64,000 bases of DNA from assembly GCF_025151045.1 (NCBI RefSeq), contig NZ_CP102285.1, forward strand, positions 124,001 to 188,000, given 5' to 3'. This document shows positions 1-9,552 of the stretch, piece after piece. This DNA comes from Parabacteroides johnsonii DSM 18315. Its GTDB lineage: Bacteria; Bacteroidota; Bacteroidia; Bacteroidales; Tannerellaceae. Below the pieces are notes generated by a model, which saw only the letters and a list, made by a program, of their open reading frames with translations, did no database searches and had not been told where the DNA came from. The translations under genes and the position numbers were made by a program. Position 1 is the stretch's first letter. Every line of letters starts with the position of its first letter.

Positions 1-286
1 GATGAAGAAGACACGTGATTTCAGTAATGACCTCACCGTTCGTTTGGATTTTTCGTACAATAAAATGCAATCATTGATCCGCAAAATTGACACGCAGTTG
101 ACGCAGGCTACCAGTGGTAACATAGCAAAGACAATCTCGTTCTCGGCTGATTACGGTTTGAGCCGTGCGTTGACGATTCGTGCATTCTATGATATCCAGA
201 TCAACGAACCGCTGATATCGAGTGCTTCTTATCCGACTTCGAACTCAAACTATGGTATTAGTCTGAGATTCTCTCTCGCACAGTAG
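1..286 (+). CDS. sprA: SprA/Sov-type cell-surface translocon protein, C-terminal end (5' truncated)
   Basis: About 94 C-terminal residues remain; the rest lies left of the window. The tail (ADYGLSRALTIRAFYDIQ, then repeated Ser/Asn/Tyr and a final ISLRFSL strand) matches my memory of the end of SprA, the giant outer-membrane beta-barrel of the Bacteroidetes type IX secretion system. The alternating hydrophobic pattern ending in an aromatic or hydrophobic strand is typical of outer-membrane barrels. It places the left of the window on the chromosome. The identification rests on the C-terminus alone. Confidence 0.8.
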   Translation, partial: MKKTRDFSNDLTVRLDFSYNKMQSLIRKIDTQLTQATSGNIAKTISFSADYGLSRALTIRAFYDIQINEPLISSASYPTSNSNYGISLRFSLAQ

Positions 287-319
287 TTCAGGCAGGGTGA
301 TGTGTCCGGATTTTTTTCA

Positions 320-327
320 TACTTTTG
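320..327 (+). promoter_or_regulatory. Bacteroidetes -7 box (TACTTTTG)
   Basis: TACTTTTG fits the Bacteroidetes primary sigma -7 consensus TAnnTTTG and sits 25 bp upstream of the ATG at 353. No clear TTTG -33 box is seen. Confidence 0.45.
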
Positions 328-352
328 CAGCATTTATTTAAAAGGATAGAAA

Positions 353-937
353 ATGGACATTCTCGATATTGCACACCGGAATCAACAAAAAGCCTGGAAG
401 ATAGTAGAAGCAACCCGTATCATTCCGATATGGGAAAGCATAGGGGCGAAAGTGAATCTGGTCGGTTCTCTGCGTACTGGACTACTAATGAAGCATCGGG
501 ACATAGATTTCCATGTCTATACCTCTGAGATCAGTTTGTCTGACAGTTTCCGTGCAATGGCTGAACTTGCCGCGAATATATCAGTCAAAAAGATAGAGTG
601 TGTCAATCTTCTGCATACTGTCGAGGCTTGCATCGAATGGCATGCATGGTGCGAGGATGGGGAGGGAGAACTTTGGCAGATCGATATGATCCATATTCAG
701 GAAGGCTCCCGCTATGATGGTTATTTCGAGAATGTAGCTGACCGTATTTTGGCGGTCCTGACTGAGGATACGCGACATGCTATTTTGAATTTAAAATACG
801 AAACTCCGGAAACGGAAAAGATAATGGGGATAGAATATTACCAGGCCGTTATCCAGGCTGGAGTACGAACGTATGCCGAATTTGAAGAGTGGCGTAAGTT
901 GCATCCGGTTACTGGTGTTGTCGAATGGTTGCCTTGA
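353..937 (+). CDS. Nucleotidyltransferase-like protein
   Basis: 194 aa soluble protein. Residues ~35-55 read VGSLRTGLLMKHRDIDFHVY, a Gly-Ser followed by an Asp-x-Asp pair as in the polymerase-beta-type nucleotidyltransferase fold (GS...DxD). A second acidic strand (WQIDMIH, ~100-106) could supply the third carboxylate. I recognise the sequence as a conserved Bacteroidales protein, but its substrate is unknown. It follows sprA by about 65 bp with its own -7 box. ATG 353 is preferred because it gives the complete conserved N-terminus; the overlapping frame starting at 325 has no coding character. Confidence 0.7.
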   Translation: MDILDIAHRNQQKAWKIVEATRIIPIWESIGAKVNLVGSLRTGLLMKHRDIDFHVYTSEISLSDSFRAMAELAANISVKKIECVNLLHTVEACIEWHAWCEDGEGELWQIDMIHIQEGSRYDGYFENVADRILAVLTEDTRHAILNLKYETPETEKIMGIEYYQAVIQAGVRTYAEFEEWRKLHPVTGVVEWLP

Positions 938-1296
938 CTGCTTTGATTCACGTCTGACATTTTTTCTTATATACCTTTCGCTTTGTTATTACGGTCGTGT
1001 CCTACATGTCTGTGTCTCTACCGGCTTTTTTGCGATTATCGAAACTTGTTTTTATTTTTTATACGGATAATATAAATATAGTCTTTATTTATCCTTCTTG
1101 TGCATATAAAGCAACGTGCTTCTTACTTAATAGCATTATTAGTCATTCTTCATGGCTCCTGTTTTCTGTATCAGAAATACATATCCTTTCCTATTCTATT
1201 TGATTTACTGAAATTTGCAATACTGAAAATATTTATACGATGGATATCCTGTTGTATAGGTAACGGAAGGGATATTAATTTACAGAAACAGAGTAT
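938..1296. other. Intergenic, no gene recognised
   Basis: AT-rich 359 bp upstream of the pilus locus. Only short unrelated frames are present. It presumably holds the pilus promoter, but no clean TTTG-N20-TAnnTTTG pair was found; the nearest candidate is the AT-rich stretch at about 1195-1250. Confidence 0.4.
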
Positions 1297-4092
1297 ATGG
1301 TATATAAAAATATAATTTATGTTTTACTACTGGCGGTATTGTCCTCTTGTGTAGATGAAACTCTTGTCGAGCGTAATGCGGATGGGGCATTTATCTCTAT
1401 CAAGGGAATGGGAGTACAGAGTGCTACACATGCAGGAAGCTCGGAAGATTATGTCATTCGGACGCTTCGTGTTCTGACTTTTGATCCTTCAACTGGCAAT
1501 TGTATAACGAATATACGCTATAAGGCTTCACAGAATGATATTATACGGCATCCGGTTACGGTAGGCAGCTATGACTTTGTCTTTCTGGCCAATGAACCGG
1601 TAACCGATACTTCTATCGAAGGCCGGCTGTCGGCCATCTCGCGTTACGATGATCTGAATAACATCGCTTTCCCTGAAAGTTACTTTACTTCCGAGCGGAT
1701 CATTCCGATGATACAGGAAATCAAGAATGTCACGATCCTGGATAGTGGTCAGGGGGCCAGGTTGGAAGACGGGACGACGACTTCTCTGTTGCAGTTAGCC
1801 TTAGACAGGTTGGCCGTGCGTGTCGATGTCGTGTTGGAGGCGGTAGCTGCTTTGGATAATTTTGATGATGCCTTTACGGGGGTTACGTTCAGCGGTATTC
1901 CAAATTTGGTTCCTTTGACGGCTAATTATAACGGTACGCCAGTAGAGCGGAGCACCACTCGGACATTTACACGTGATAAAAGCTATTTCTCTGATACGAT
2001 CCCGGCTGTCGAAGGGGCAACGTGGGCAAAGAAAATAACCCGTATTATTTTGCCATCCAATGAACTAGATACGAAAGATGATAAGAATAAGGCGATAGTG
2101 TTTACTGTGAATCTGAAGGATAAATACAACCCTTCGTGTGAGTTGAAGATCGCCTCTGATCCTGTAGACTACAGCTTACCTAATAACACGAAACTTGACC
2201 TAACCGGGATTATAAGAGAATCCCTTGAAATGAATATTGTAGCTACCGAATGGGGTAAAACAGATAATGAGTGGGAGATCTCCGGTAATAGGACCTTGAA
2301 TGTGTCACATACCGAAGTCAGTATAACCGATTTTAATGGAGCACGTATTTCTTTTTCGTCGAATATGCCGGTCGTAAGAGTTTCGGAGGTGGTTAGAGTC
2401 GTACGCACAAATGAAGAGCAGGAAACAAATACGGTCTTCAATGCTTTGTCCAGCCAATGGTGGAAACCGAATTCAGATGAAAGGATCTCGTATAATCCGG
2501 ATACAGGCTCAGGCTATATGGATATTTTGCTGGACCGCCCGAATGAGGTTGGTGAAGAGACATATGAGATCACTTTGGTCGCAGCAGAAAAGTATTATCA
2601 GGGTGGAGAGGGAAATATCATTGCCGTAAATCCGCTGAAAAGGACGATTACAGTACATGTCAAACAAGAGGGCATACGCTACCCGTTTATTGCTAACTCT
2701 ACTTCCGATCCGTGGTCTAACCCTTATGTCGGAGCTTTTTACCGGGATAATGAAATCGGTGAAAGGGTGATTAGTGGGATAAGATGGAGTTATTGGCACG
2801 AATGGACGGCCGAAGTTCCTGACAAGTATAAGGATTTTATTGTTTTAAGTTCCACTCCGAGTTTCGATCCCCAGATCGGGACGGATTCCCCCGGTGATCC
2901 TGAGAAATATCCGGTGATTCCCAATCTGTACAAGTCGGAAGATGGCAGTTCGGTCAGTGGGAGAGGACGTATCTATTTTAGGATTGGATTGAGGGAGGAA
3001 AATCACGATCCGGATAGACCAAGGTATGGCATCGTGAATGTCAGCTATAAAGATGGAGAATCTTTTGTACATACAACAATTCACGTCCGTCAAGGACAGG
3101 CTGCTGATTATCTGATGAGAAGTGGAAGTTCCGGAAGCTCTTTCGGACGGAAGTTCTCTCCGTTTAATCTGACGGTAAAGGCTTTTAAGAACGATCCGGG
3201 CACAAAGGCTGTATGGCACCAGATTAATTTTAACAATCTGGCGGATGAAGTCGATTTTGTCAAGTATCCGACACAGGCAGGGGCTTTCTTCCAATGGGGA
3301 TTGCCGGTTGAAGATGCGGATCTGGCCCGACGGGCATATCATCCGACGAATGTAAACAAGTCTACTTGGGAGATCGCGGGGTGGCCTATGAAGCGTTTCA
3401 ATACGGCTTTCTATTGGAACCCGGCGACAGGAACCAAATATAAGGACTATTACGAACTATGTCCTCCCGGATATTATCGTCCGGCCGACGGGCCACTGGA
3501 CCGTAAAGCTGTTAACAGTTTCAACGATACGGAGGTCAACCAGTCGGAATGGAGAATGTCTTTGTTCCGCAATCCGATGAGAGGAGACGGGAATCATTTG
3601 ACAACCGATTCCCCTTCTGATGAGACTTACAGAACTGAAAAGTATATACCTGTGGTACTGGGTGAAGTGAAGTACGGATTCTATGCCGACGGCTTTTTTG
3701 ATAGGCGACCCATTAAAACCGCCGAAATGTTGAATGGAACCACAAGGGTAGACGGTGTTACAGAGGAAATCAGTTATTACAAAGGAGTCTCTTTGGATAA
3801 TACTGGGGCTGCTTTTGGAGGAAACCTGTTTTTCAATGCAGACAATGATGCATCGCTCTTTTTGCCAGCCTCGGGAAGAAGGTGGCATTCTGACGGAAGC
3901 TTGGAGTATGTGAGTGAGACGGGATATTACTGGGCTGCTTCTTCTGCTCCCGGATGGACTAATGAAATAAACGGAGAAGAGAAAGGCGCACCTTATGGCA
4001 GCGTGTGGAGTATGGAGCTCAATTATATGGCTACGACTCCGAAATCAATTAGTAATCATTACGGTTTATCAATTCGTTGTGTAAGGAGATGA
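1297..4092 (+). CDS. Large fimbrial tip/adhesin lipoprotein (DUF4906/FISUMP-like)
   Basis: 931 aa. It starts with a lipoprotein signal (VLLLAVLSSC, lipobox Cys at residue 18), so it should be lipidated and exported. Residues ~20-330 follow the type V pilin plan (an early 'lrvltFDpsTG' strand, paired Ig-like sandwich domains). Two further beta-sandwich modules end near TVHVKQEG and TIHVRQGQ, as in BACON/DUF4906-type repeats. The last ~200 residues (LCPPGYYRPADG ... YYWAASSAPGW ... YGLSIRCVRR) are a FISUMP/lectin-like domain. First gene of the locus; its stop overlaps the next start (ATGA). By position and size it is the best candidate for the distal adhesin (FimD/Mfa5 role). Family is clear; role is inferred. 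Confidence 0.75.
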   Translation: MVYKNIIYVLLLAVLSSCVDETLVERNADGAFISIKGMGVQSATHAGSSEDYVIRTLRVLTFDPSTGNCITNIRYKASQNDIIRHPVTVGSYDFVFLANEPVTDTSIEGRLSAISRYDDLNNIAFPESYFTSERIIPMIQEIKNVTILDSGQGARLEDGTTTSLLQLALDRLAVRVDVVLEAVAALDNFDDAFTGVTFSGIPNLVPLTANYNGTPVERSTTRTFTRDKSYFSDTIPAVEGATWAKKITRIILPSNELDTKDDKNKAIVFTVNLKDKYNPSCELKIASDPVDYSLPNNTKLDLTGIIRESLEMNIVATEWGKTDNEWEISGNRTLNVSHTEVSITDFNGARISFSSNMPVVRVSEVVRVVRTNEEQETNTVFNALSSQWWKPNSDERISYNPDTGSGYMDILLDRPNEVGEETYEITLVAAEKYYQGGEGNIIAVNPLKRTITVHVKQEGIRYPFIANSTSDPWSNPYVGAFYRDNEIGERVISGIRWSYWHEWTAEVPDKYKDFIVLSSTPSFDPQIGTDSPGDPEKYPVIPNLYKSEDGSSVSGRGRIYFRIGLREENHDPDRPRYGIVNVSYKDGESFVHTTIHVRQGQAADYLMRSGSSGSSFGRKFSPFNLTVKAFKNDPGTKAVWHQINFNNLADEVDFVKYPTQAGAFFQWGLPVEDADLARRAYHPTNVNKSTWEIAGWPMKRFNTAFYWNPATGTKYKDYYELCPPGYYRPADGPLDRKAVNSFNDTEVNQSEWRMSLFRNPMRGDGNHLTTDSPSDETYRTEKYIPVVLGEVKYGFYADGFFDRRPIKTAEMLNGTTRVDGVTEEISYYKGVSLDNTGAAFGGNLFFNADNDASLFLPASGRRWHSDGSLEYVSETGYYWAASSAPGWTNEINGEEKGAPYGSVWSMELNYMATTPKSISNHYGLSIRCVRR

Positions 4093-5936
4093 TAAAAATA
4101 TTGACACATATGGTTTATTTGCTTTGTCCGGCACTGCTGTTGCTTATGTCGGGCTGCGAATCCGAAGTATTCTTATCGGGACAGCCGGAAGAAGGGAATA
4201 GTTCGGACGGGAAAGTGAGGGTGGAGATTTTCGCCAGGGCGAATACCTATCCTCTTCCTTTGACAAAGGGACTGGAGGATGAGAATACGGTCGGCATGGC
4301 TCCCTGGGTTCTCGTTTTCAAAGGCAATGATGCGAATGCGACTTTTATAGAAGCGGCACAGGCTTTCGAACTGGCAGGAAAAAGATACGTGATATTGACA
4401 AGGCAGCCTGCCGGTAGTAACTATCGGTTGCTGATATTGGCAAACCCACAACAGTTTTTTTATTATGGCGATGCCGTCACTGCATATTCGTTTACATCAG
4501 AAAATTTCCGATTGAATATGACCCCGGAGGTAACGACTTTGTCTGATATCTGTTCCCGTTTACTGACCGAGCCATTGAACGCTCCGTCCTGTACGGTTAT
4601 CCCTTATAGCGGCGCAGGTGAACTTATCCCAATGAGCTATCTGCTGACGGTAGATAAGATAGATAACACGACAAAAATAGAAAACACAGACAAAAGTTCG
4701 CTGCAACTTGTACGTGCGGTTGCTAAAATGGTGATCACGAATAAGGCGCCTAATTTTGAATTGAAAGGAGTTTCCGCGGTTGTAAATGTCCCCCGGCAAG
4801 GGTTGTTACACAATCTGACAGGCTCTATAATGGATAACACATCCAACTTGACGGAGTACCGGAATGACGCTGCCTATTCGGCTCCATTGGTTACGGCCGA
4901 ATGGACGGATGAGGGACAGAGTACGGAGAAAACGCCGGTATATCTATATGAATCGAGCATCTTGGCCGGCTCATATATGATTATTCAAGGAAAATATGGC
5001 GGACGTGAGTATTACTATAAAATGGTAATTGTGGACCAGCTTCTGCAACCGGTTAAAATATTGCGGAATCGTGCTTATACGTTTACGATCGTAACGGTGA
5101 AAGGTCCGGGCTACGATAGCGTGGCGGATGCCAAAGCCTCTAAAGCCTCCAACACGGACATTGATTTCATGATTTTGATAGATGACAGCGATTCTTATGA
5201 AATCACGGCCAACAACGACTATTACTTGGGAGTCAGTAATTCGGTCTTTATAGTCTACGCGGATGAGATGGCCGATCATGAGGCGTTTAGACTGGTTACA
5301 GATTGTAAGGTCAATTTTCCGGATGCTAGAAGTGTGACGGACAACGCACAAGAGGTTGCCGAAGGTGTCTTCCGCTTGGCATATCCTGCCGATGGAAAGA
5401 TCCCGATCGTCGATAATAATGTCTCTCCGCGTATAGCGGCGGTCGGAGTGAATGTGTCTGCCGGGTTGCAATGGTATGAAGAAGGCATGAAAGGTCCGGC
5501 TCCCGGCTACGAGGATAGAAAGAATGCATATATCACACTAAAGCTCGGAAACTTGGAAAAGCAGGTTCACATAAGGCAGAGAAATGCGATACCTGCCGCT
5601 GGAATGACTCTGCGGTATATGCCGACAAACAACATGAATCCGGAAATCGGTGAAATAAACTATTACTGCCTGTCTGCTTATGTGGAAGATGGAACGGACA
5701 ATCCGAAGAACTGGATCAAATTACGTCCTTCCATCCCGGATAGTGACCGGAACGATACGGATCGTATAACGGTAGATGATGGAGTCATATATATGGAAAT
5801 ATTGCCTAATGGAGGTTCGGCAAGAAAAGGGCTTGTGTACTTGACCACCATCGGTGAACATGGTTCATCAGCAAATGGTAATGCGACAAGGCGAATTAAA
5901 ATAGAAATTACCCAATCAGGAATTGCAAGCAATTAA
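4089..5936 (+). CDS. Type V pilus minor/tip subunit lipoprotein
   Basis: About 615 aa. N-terminal hydrophobic segment and lipobox (LLLLMSGC) indicate a lipoprotein. Residues ~40-130 contain the fimbrillin N-domain pattern (WVLVFKGND, YVILTRQPAGSNYRLLILANP), the strand order of Mfa/Fim family minor subunits. The C-terminal half has BACON-like sandwich strands (ITLKLGNLEKQVHIRQR and RIKIEITQSG). I chose ATG 4089, which overlaps the previous stop (ATGA); a TTG four codons upstream (4077) and ATG 4110 are alternatives. Translation is probably coupled to the upstream adhesin. Likely links adhesin and shaft (Mfa3/Mfa4 role), an inference. Confidence 0.72.
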   Translation: MIKILTHMVYLLCPALLLLMSGCESEVFLSGQPEEGNSSDGKVRVEIFARANTYPLPLTKGLEDENTVGMAPWVLVFKGNDANATFIEAAQAFELAGKRYVILTRQPAGSNYRLLILANPQQFFYYGDAVTAYSFTSENFRLNMTPEVTTLSDICSRLLTEPLNAPSCTVIPYSGAGELIPMSYLLTVDKIDNTTKIENTDKSSLQLVRAVAKMVITNKAPNFELKGVSAVVNVPRQGLLHNLTGSIMDNTSNLTEYRNDAAYSAPLVTAEWTDEGQSTEKTPVYLYESSILAGSYMIIQGKYGGREYYYKMVIVDQLLQPVKILRNRAYTFTIVTVKGPGYDSVADAKASKASNTDIDFMILIDDSDSYEITANNDYYLGVSNSVFIVYADEMADHEAFRLVTDCKVNFPDARSVTDNAQEVAEGVFRLAYPADGKIPIVDNNVSPRIAAVGVNVSAGLQWYEEGMKGPAPGYEDRKNAYITLKLGNLEKQVHIRQRNAIPAAGMTLRYMPTNNMNPEIGEINYYCLSAYVEDGTDNPKNWIKLRPSIPDSDRNDTDRITVDDGVIYMEILPNGGSARKGLVYLTTIGEHGSSANGNATRRIKIEITQSGIASN

Positions 5937-5989
5937 TAGGATGGAAAAGGGATAAATAAATAAGTTAATAACGGTTTAATTGTAGAAAA

Positions 5990-7591
5990 ATGAAAAAGAA
6001 GTATTTTGGTATGTTTGCATTGGCGGCAATGATATTGTCTGCGTGCAGTAATGACGACATCGGCTCGAGTGGAAACAGCGATATCGTGACGGATCCGACA
6101 GGCGAAGCCTGGGTGGCATTGAAGGTGATCACTCCATCTACACCTGTTACGCGTGCTTTGAACAATCCGGATTTTGAAAATGGAACCGAACCTGAATCGG
6201 AAATAAAGACGGTCAGAGCCATCTTCTTTACAAAAGATGCGGACCCGGTAGTTACGGCCGATATCGAGTTGACAAATGATGAAGCCGGACTGAGCAGTAC
6301 CGGACAGCCGACAGGAACCGCCGGTACGGCATTCAAGATTCCGGCCACTTCCAAGCACATCCTGTTGGTAGCTAATCCTTCTGCGAAGTTTCCGGATAAA
6401 ATCACGACTGTCAGTAAGGCATACAGTGTAATCAATGCGGAGATTGCAGAAGAAGCAGGTCTTATCTCTTCTACAAATGGTTTTATGATGACAAATGCCA
6501 AAGGGCATCTGGAACCTTCCCTGAGTAACGGTGATGATACGGACTTAGTGCTTTATAAGACTTCACAGGCAGCCACAACGAGTCCGTTATCTGTTAATAT
6601 CGACCGTGTGGTGGCAAAGGTCCGTGTAGCGATCAATGCGAATACCGAATCTTCCGCCACTATTAATCTTGATAATGGTGGATGGCTGTTGAATGTGACA
6701 AATAAGAAATATTTTCCTGTTTCCGAGCGGCTTGCAACTTGGTATGAAACGAACGGAGGTGGATTCCGTGCGCCTTTCGACCAATATAGGAAAGGTTCTT
6801 ACCGGAAAGATCCCAATTTCGCCTCCCATAACGTAGGTACAGACTACACGTATGTGGCCGCTGATCCGGGAGATGGTAACTGGTTGGCATCTGGTACAAG
6901 TAAATATTGTCTTGAAAATACGCAGGATGCAGCGAGCAATATGCATGCTTATACCACGCATGTCTTATTCAAAGCCAAATTCATCCCGAATGAATATAAA
7001 ATGCCGGGAACGGCTACCGCCTCTACGGACCAGGATGAAAAAGGAGACTGGATGCTTATCAACGGTGGCTATTATACGTTCACGACTTTGATGAGTTGGA
7101 TTGAAGCAGAGCTGACCTATAAATTCAACCAGCCGGAACCTTTATTGATTTCAACGGCATTGACCAGCGCATTCAATAAATATCTGGGCACAGAAGGTAT
7201 CGGCATCGGTGAAGTGGTTCTTCCTGACGACAAGGCAGGTATTCCTGCGACAATGAACGATTTCCGCAACAAAAAGGCGGCTATCCTCGGAAAGTCTGAC
7301 ACGGAACGGGCAAAAACGGTAGGAAGTCTCACCTATTATGCAGGAGCTGTCTGCTACTACAAAGCGATTATCAAACATGACGATACTGATGCGGCCGTTA
7401 ACGAATTAGGTGAATTCGGAGTAGTCCGTAACTCTGTTTATGATATCGTAGTCAGCAAGTTCAATAATCCGGGATATCCGATCATTCCGGACCCTGGAAC
7501 GGACGAACCGGATGAGGAAGATGAAAAATGGTTGTCCATACAGATTAATGTGAACCCTTGGACCTGGTATAAGCAAGTTGAAGAATTTTAA
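5990..7591 (+). CDS. Mfa1-type fimbrillin, major shaft subunit
   Basis: 533 aa. Lipoprotein signal (MIILSAC-type lipobox, Cys at ~19). The N-domain shows the family signature: an internal TRAL after a proline/threonine-rich segment (protease-maturation region), then VRAIFFTKDADPV and HILLVANPSAKF. The C-terminus (KWLSIQINVNPWTWYKQVEEF) is the donor-strand tail characteristic of Mfa1 shaft pilins. It lies 53 bp after the tip gene and is followed by a strong hairpin terminator, so the first three genes form one unit. Length fits Mfa1-like shaft proteins. In the family, the subunit is lipidated, exported, cleaved and polymerised on the cell surface. Confidence 0.82.
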   Translation: MKKKYFGMFALAAMILSACSNDDIGSSGNSDIVTDPTGEAWVALKVITPSTPVTRALNNPDFENGTEPESEIKTVRAIFFTKDADPVVTADIELTNDEAGLSSTGQPTGTAGTAFKIPATSKHILLVANPSAKFPDKITTVSKAYSVINAEIAEEAGLISSTNGFMMTNAKGHLEPSLSNGDDTDLVLYKTSQAATTSPLSVNIDRVVAKVRVAINANTESSATINLDNGGWLLNVTNKKYFPVSERLATWYETNGGGFRAPFDQYRKGSYRKDPNFASHNVGTDYTYVAADPGDGNWLASGTSKYCLENTQDAASNMHAYTTHVLFKAKFIPNEYKMPGTATASTDQDEKGDWMLINGGYYTFTTLMSWIEAELTYKFNQPEPLLISTALTSAFNKYLGTEGIGIGEVVLPDDKAGIPATMNDFRNKKAAILGKSDTERAKTVGSLTYYAGAVCYYKAIIKHDDTDAAVNELGEFGVVRNSVYDIVVSKFNNPGYPIIPDPGTDEPDEEDEKWLSIQINVNPWTWYKQVEEF

Positions 7592-7619
7592 TTCTGCAAT
7601 GGCTACCGTTCCCTTTGAA

Positions 7620-7648
7620 GCATCGGGAGTTTGTCTCCCGGTGCTTTT
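7620..7648 (+). terminator. Rho-independent terminator after shaft pilin
   Basis: Stem GCATCGGGAG / CTCCCGGTGC (10 bp with one wobble), loop TTTGT, followed by TTTTCCTT, 28 bp after the stop at 7591. It separates the shaft gene from the anchor gene. Confidence 0.8.
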
Positions 7649-7691
7649 CCTTATAAGACGGCTCCGATTCTCTAATCCCTGCTTACGGAAT

Positions 7692-7751
7692 AAAAGTTTC
7701 ATGCCTATGGAACTTTTGTTCTCCTTGCATGGAACTTTTGTTTCTCTTGCA
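7692..7751 (+). repeat. 22-bp tandem repeat with flanking inverted copy
   Basis: Two adjacent near-identical 22-bp units (7707-7728 and 7729-7750), each starting ATGGAACTTTTGTT and ending TTGC. A partial third unit (ATGAAACTAA) follows at 7751. An inverted AAAAGTTTCAT lies at 7692-7702. The array sits 37 bp upstream of the anchor gene, so it is placed to affect its expression. Confidence 0.7.
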
Positions 7752-7787
7752 TGAAACTAATATAATAATAGCATAATCAAAAAATAT

Positions 7788-8783
7788 ATGGAACTGAAAA
7801 ATCTTATACATTATTTCTGTTTGAGCCTTTTCCTTGTAACTGGTTCTTTGTTCGTGACCTCGTGCAATATCTTCGACGAAGATTTGCCGGAATGCCGTTT
7901 GTATGTCAAATTCAAATACGACTATAATATGCTTTTCACGGATGCATTCCATACCCAGGTTGATAAAGTGGAACTTTACGTTTTTGACAAAGAGGGGAAA
8001 TTCCTGTTTATGCAGTCGGAAGAAGGCGATGTGTTGGCTACGGGCAGTTACCTGATGGAAGTGAAGTTGCCCGTTGGACAGTATCGGTTTCTTGCATGGG
8101 TGGGTGTACACGAGTCGTACGACGTCACTACACCCAGAAGTGGCTATGATATGGTAGATATGCGGTTACGGCTAAAGCGGGAAGAATCCTGTATTATAGA
8201 TAAGAAGTTGGAACCGCTCTGGCATGGCGTAAGTCATCGGGTGGATTTTACAGGAACCACGAACCAGATTGAAGTAATAAGCCTGATCAAGAATACGAAC
8301 AAAGTACGGTTCGTTTTCCAGGGATATTCTGGAGAGGATACAAGAAGTGTTTCGGGAAAATCTTGGGGGCTGGATATGAATAATTATAACTATGAGATAA
8401 TTGAATCGAACGGATACATGGCCTATGACAATTCGTTGCTGGATGACGATATTCTGAGTTTCCGCCCTTATTATATGGAACAGAAGAATTCTTCTGCCGC
8501 CGTGGTAGAGTTGAATACGATGCGATTGATGGAAGATCGCCAAAGCCGCTTTGTCGTGACCGATAAGACGACTGGGAGAAAAGTTTTCAGTATCAACTTG
8601 ATTGATTACTTTGCCATGACTGCTATGGAGGGGAATAATTGGGGGGTGCAGGAATATCTCGATCGTCAAGACGAACATAAGATTGTCTTTTTCTTTGCGG
8701 AATCTTCTTCCGACCTGTGGCAGGCCATACAGATTCAGATCAATGGATGGACTTGGTATCTTCAGACGGAAGGTGAAATATAA
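7788..8783 (+). CDS. Mfa2/FimB-type fimbrial anchor lipoprotein
   Basis: 331 aa. Signal and lipobox (SLFVTSC, Cys ~26). The start of the mature protein (CRLYVKFKYDYNMLF, then VDKVELYVFDKEGKFL) is the hallmark of the FimB/Mfa2 family, the outer-membrane anchor that caps the pilus base and limits length. It ends with IQIQINGWTWYLQTEGEI, echoing the shaft subunit tail. Unlike the Porphyromonas order, it lies downstream of the shaft and behind its own terminator and tandem repeats, so it may be expressed independently. It converges with ung, with 36 bp between stops. Confidence 0.85.
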   Translation: MELKNLIHYFCLSLFLVTGSLFVTSCNIFDEDLPECRLYVKFKYDYNMLFTDAFHTQVDKVELYVFDKEGKFLFMQSEEGDVLATGSYLMEVKLPVGQYRFLAWVGVHESYDVTTPRSGYDMVDMRLRLKREESCIIDKKLEPLWHGVSHRVDFTGTTNQIEVISLIKNTNKVRFVFQGYSGEDTRSVSGKSWGLDMNNYNYEIIESNGYMAYDNSLLDDDILSFRPYYMEQKNSSAAVVELNTMRLMEDRQSRFVVTDKTTGRKVFSINLIDYFAMTAMEGNNWGVQEYLDRQDEHKIVFFFAESSSDLWQAIQIQINGWTWYLQTEGEI

Positions 8784-8819
8784 TGAAAACCTGTCTGCCT
8801 GTCGGACGATTCGTACCTC

Positions 8820-9482
8820 TCACCAGTCGATTCCTTGAATACCTTTGCTTTGGAGGAAAGCATTCGTCTTACTGAAGTGTTTGCATCCGAAGAAACCATG
8901 ATCGGCAGAGCGTGGAGATGGATGCACAGTTGTCAGCACCAAGTGTTTATGGGTGTCGATAAGAGCGATCTTCTCTTTTGCATAACTTCCCCATAGCATG
9001 AATACCAGATTCTCACGTTCATCACTCAATTTTTTTATCACTGCATCTGTAAAAGTTTCCCAGCCCATATTCCGATGTGAGCCGGTTTCGTGAGCCCGTA
9101 CGGTCAGGACCGAGTTCATAGAAAATACGCCCTGCTCTACCCAACGGTCTAGGTTGCCGGATGTGGGGATTGGTTTACCTAAATCTTGATGTATTTCCCT
9201 GAATATGTTGGCTAGCGATCCCGGAATGGGAATTCCTTGCGGGACGGAGAAGCAAACTCCGTAATATTGTCCTGGATTAGGATAAGGATCTTGTCCCAGA
9301 ATAACAACTTTCACTTTCTCGAACGGACAGGTATTAAAGATATGGAATATCTGGTGTCCGGGAGGAAGTACATGGGCCTTTTTGTATTCATTTTTGACAA
9401 ATGTGACTAGCTGCTCAAAGTATGGTTTATCAAATTCTTCCTGAAGGCGTTTCCGCCAGCTTTCTTCTATTTTGACATTCAT
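8820..9482 (-). CDS. ung: Uracil-DNA glycosylase
   Basis: Family 1 UDG, ~220 aa. Water-activating motif GQDPYPNPGQYYGVCFSVP (~60-80) and the DNA-minor-groove motif HPSPRSADHGFFG (~185-197) are intact, as is the VLTVRAHETGSHRNMGWE segment. It excises uracil from DNA to start base-excision repair. I place the start at ATG 9482 (MNVKIEESW), which matches the usual N-terminus; an in-frame ATG at 9494 is only 12 bp upstream. A -7 box lies at 9509-9516. This is the last clearly chromosomal gene. Confidence 0.95.
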   Translation of the reverse strand: MNVKIEESWRKRLQEEFDKPYFEQLVTFVKNEYKKAHVLPPGHQIFHIFNTCPFEKVKVVILGQDPYPNPGQYYGVCFSVPQGIPIPGSLANIFREIHQDLGKPIPTSGNLDRWVEQGVFSMNSVLTVRAHETGSHRNMGWETFTDAVIKKLSDERENLVFMLWGSYAKEKIALIDTHKHLVLTTVHPSPRSADHGFFGCKHFSKTNAFLQSKGIQGIDW

Positions 9483-9508
9483 GGCATAGCGCATTAATTA
9501 GGACAATG

Positions 9509-9516
9509 CAAAAGTA
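9509..9516 (-). promoter_or_regulatory. -7 box for ung
   Basis: Reads TACTTTTG on the minus strand, 27 bp upstream of the ung ATG; matches TAnnTTTG. Confidence 0.5.
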
Positions 9517-9530
9517 TATATTTCGCAGGA

Positions 9531-9552
9531 GATTATCAAGAGATTATCAAGA
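9531..9552 (+). repeat. Tandem 11-bp repeat near probable element edge
   Basis: GATTATCAAGA occurs twice back to back (9531-9541, 9542-9552). It lies between ung and the first mobile-element gene, where the element boundary should be. It could be an att or integrase arm site or chance; the other element end is not in the window. Confidence 0.35.

Noticed and set aside
4077-4088. TTG start for the second pilus gene
   Set aside because: ATG 4089 gives an ATGA overlap and a normal signal peptide; the TTG adds only four residues.
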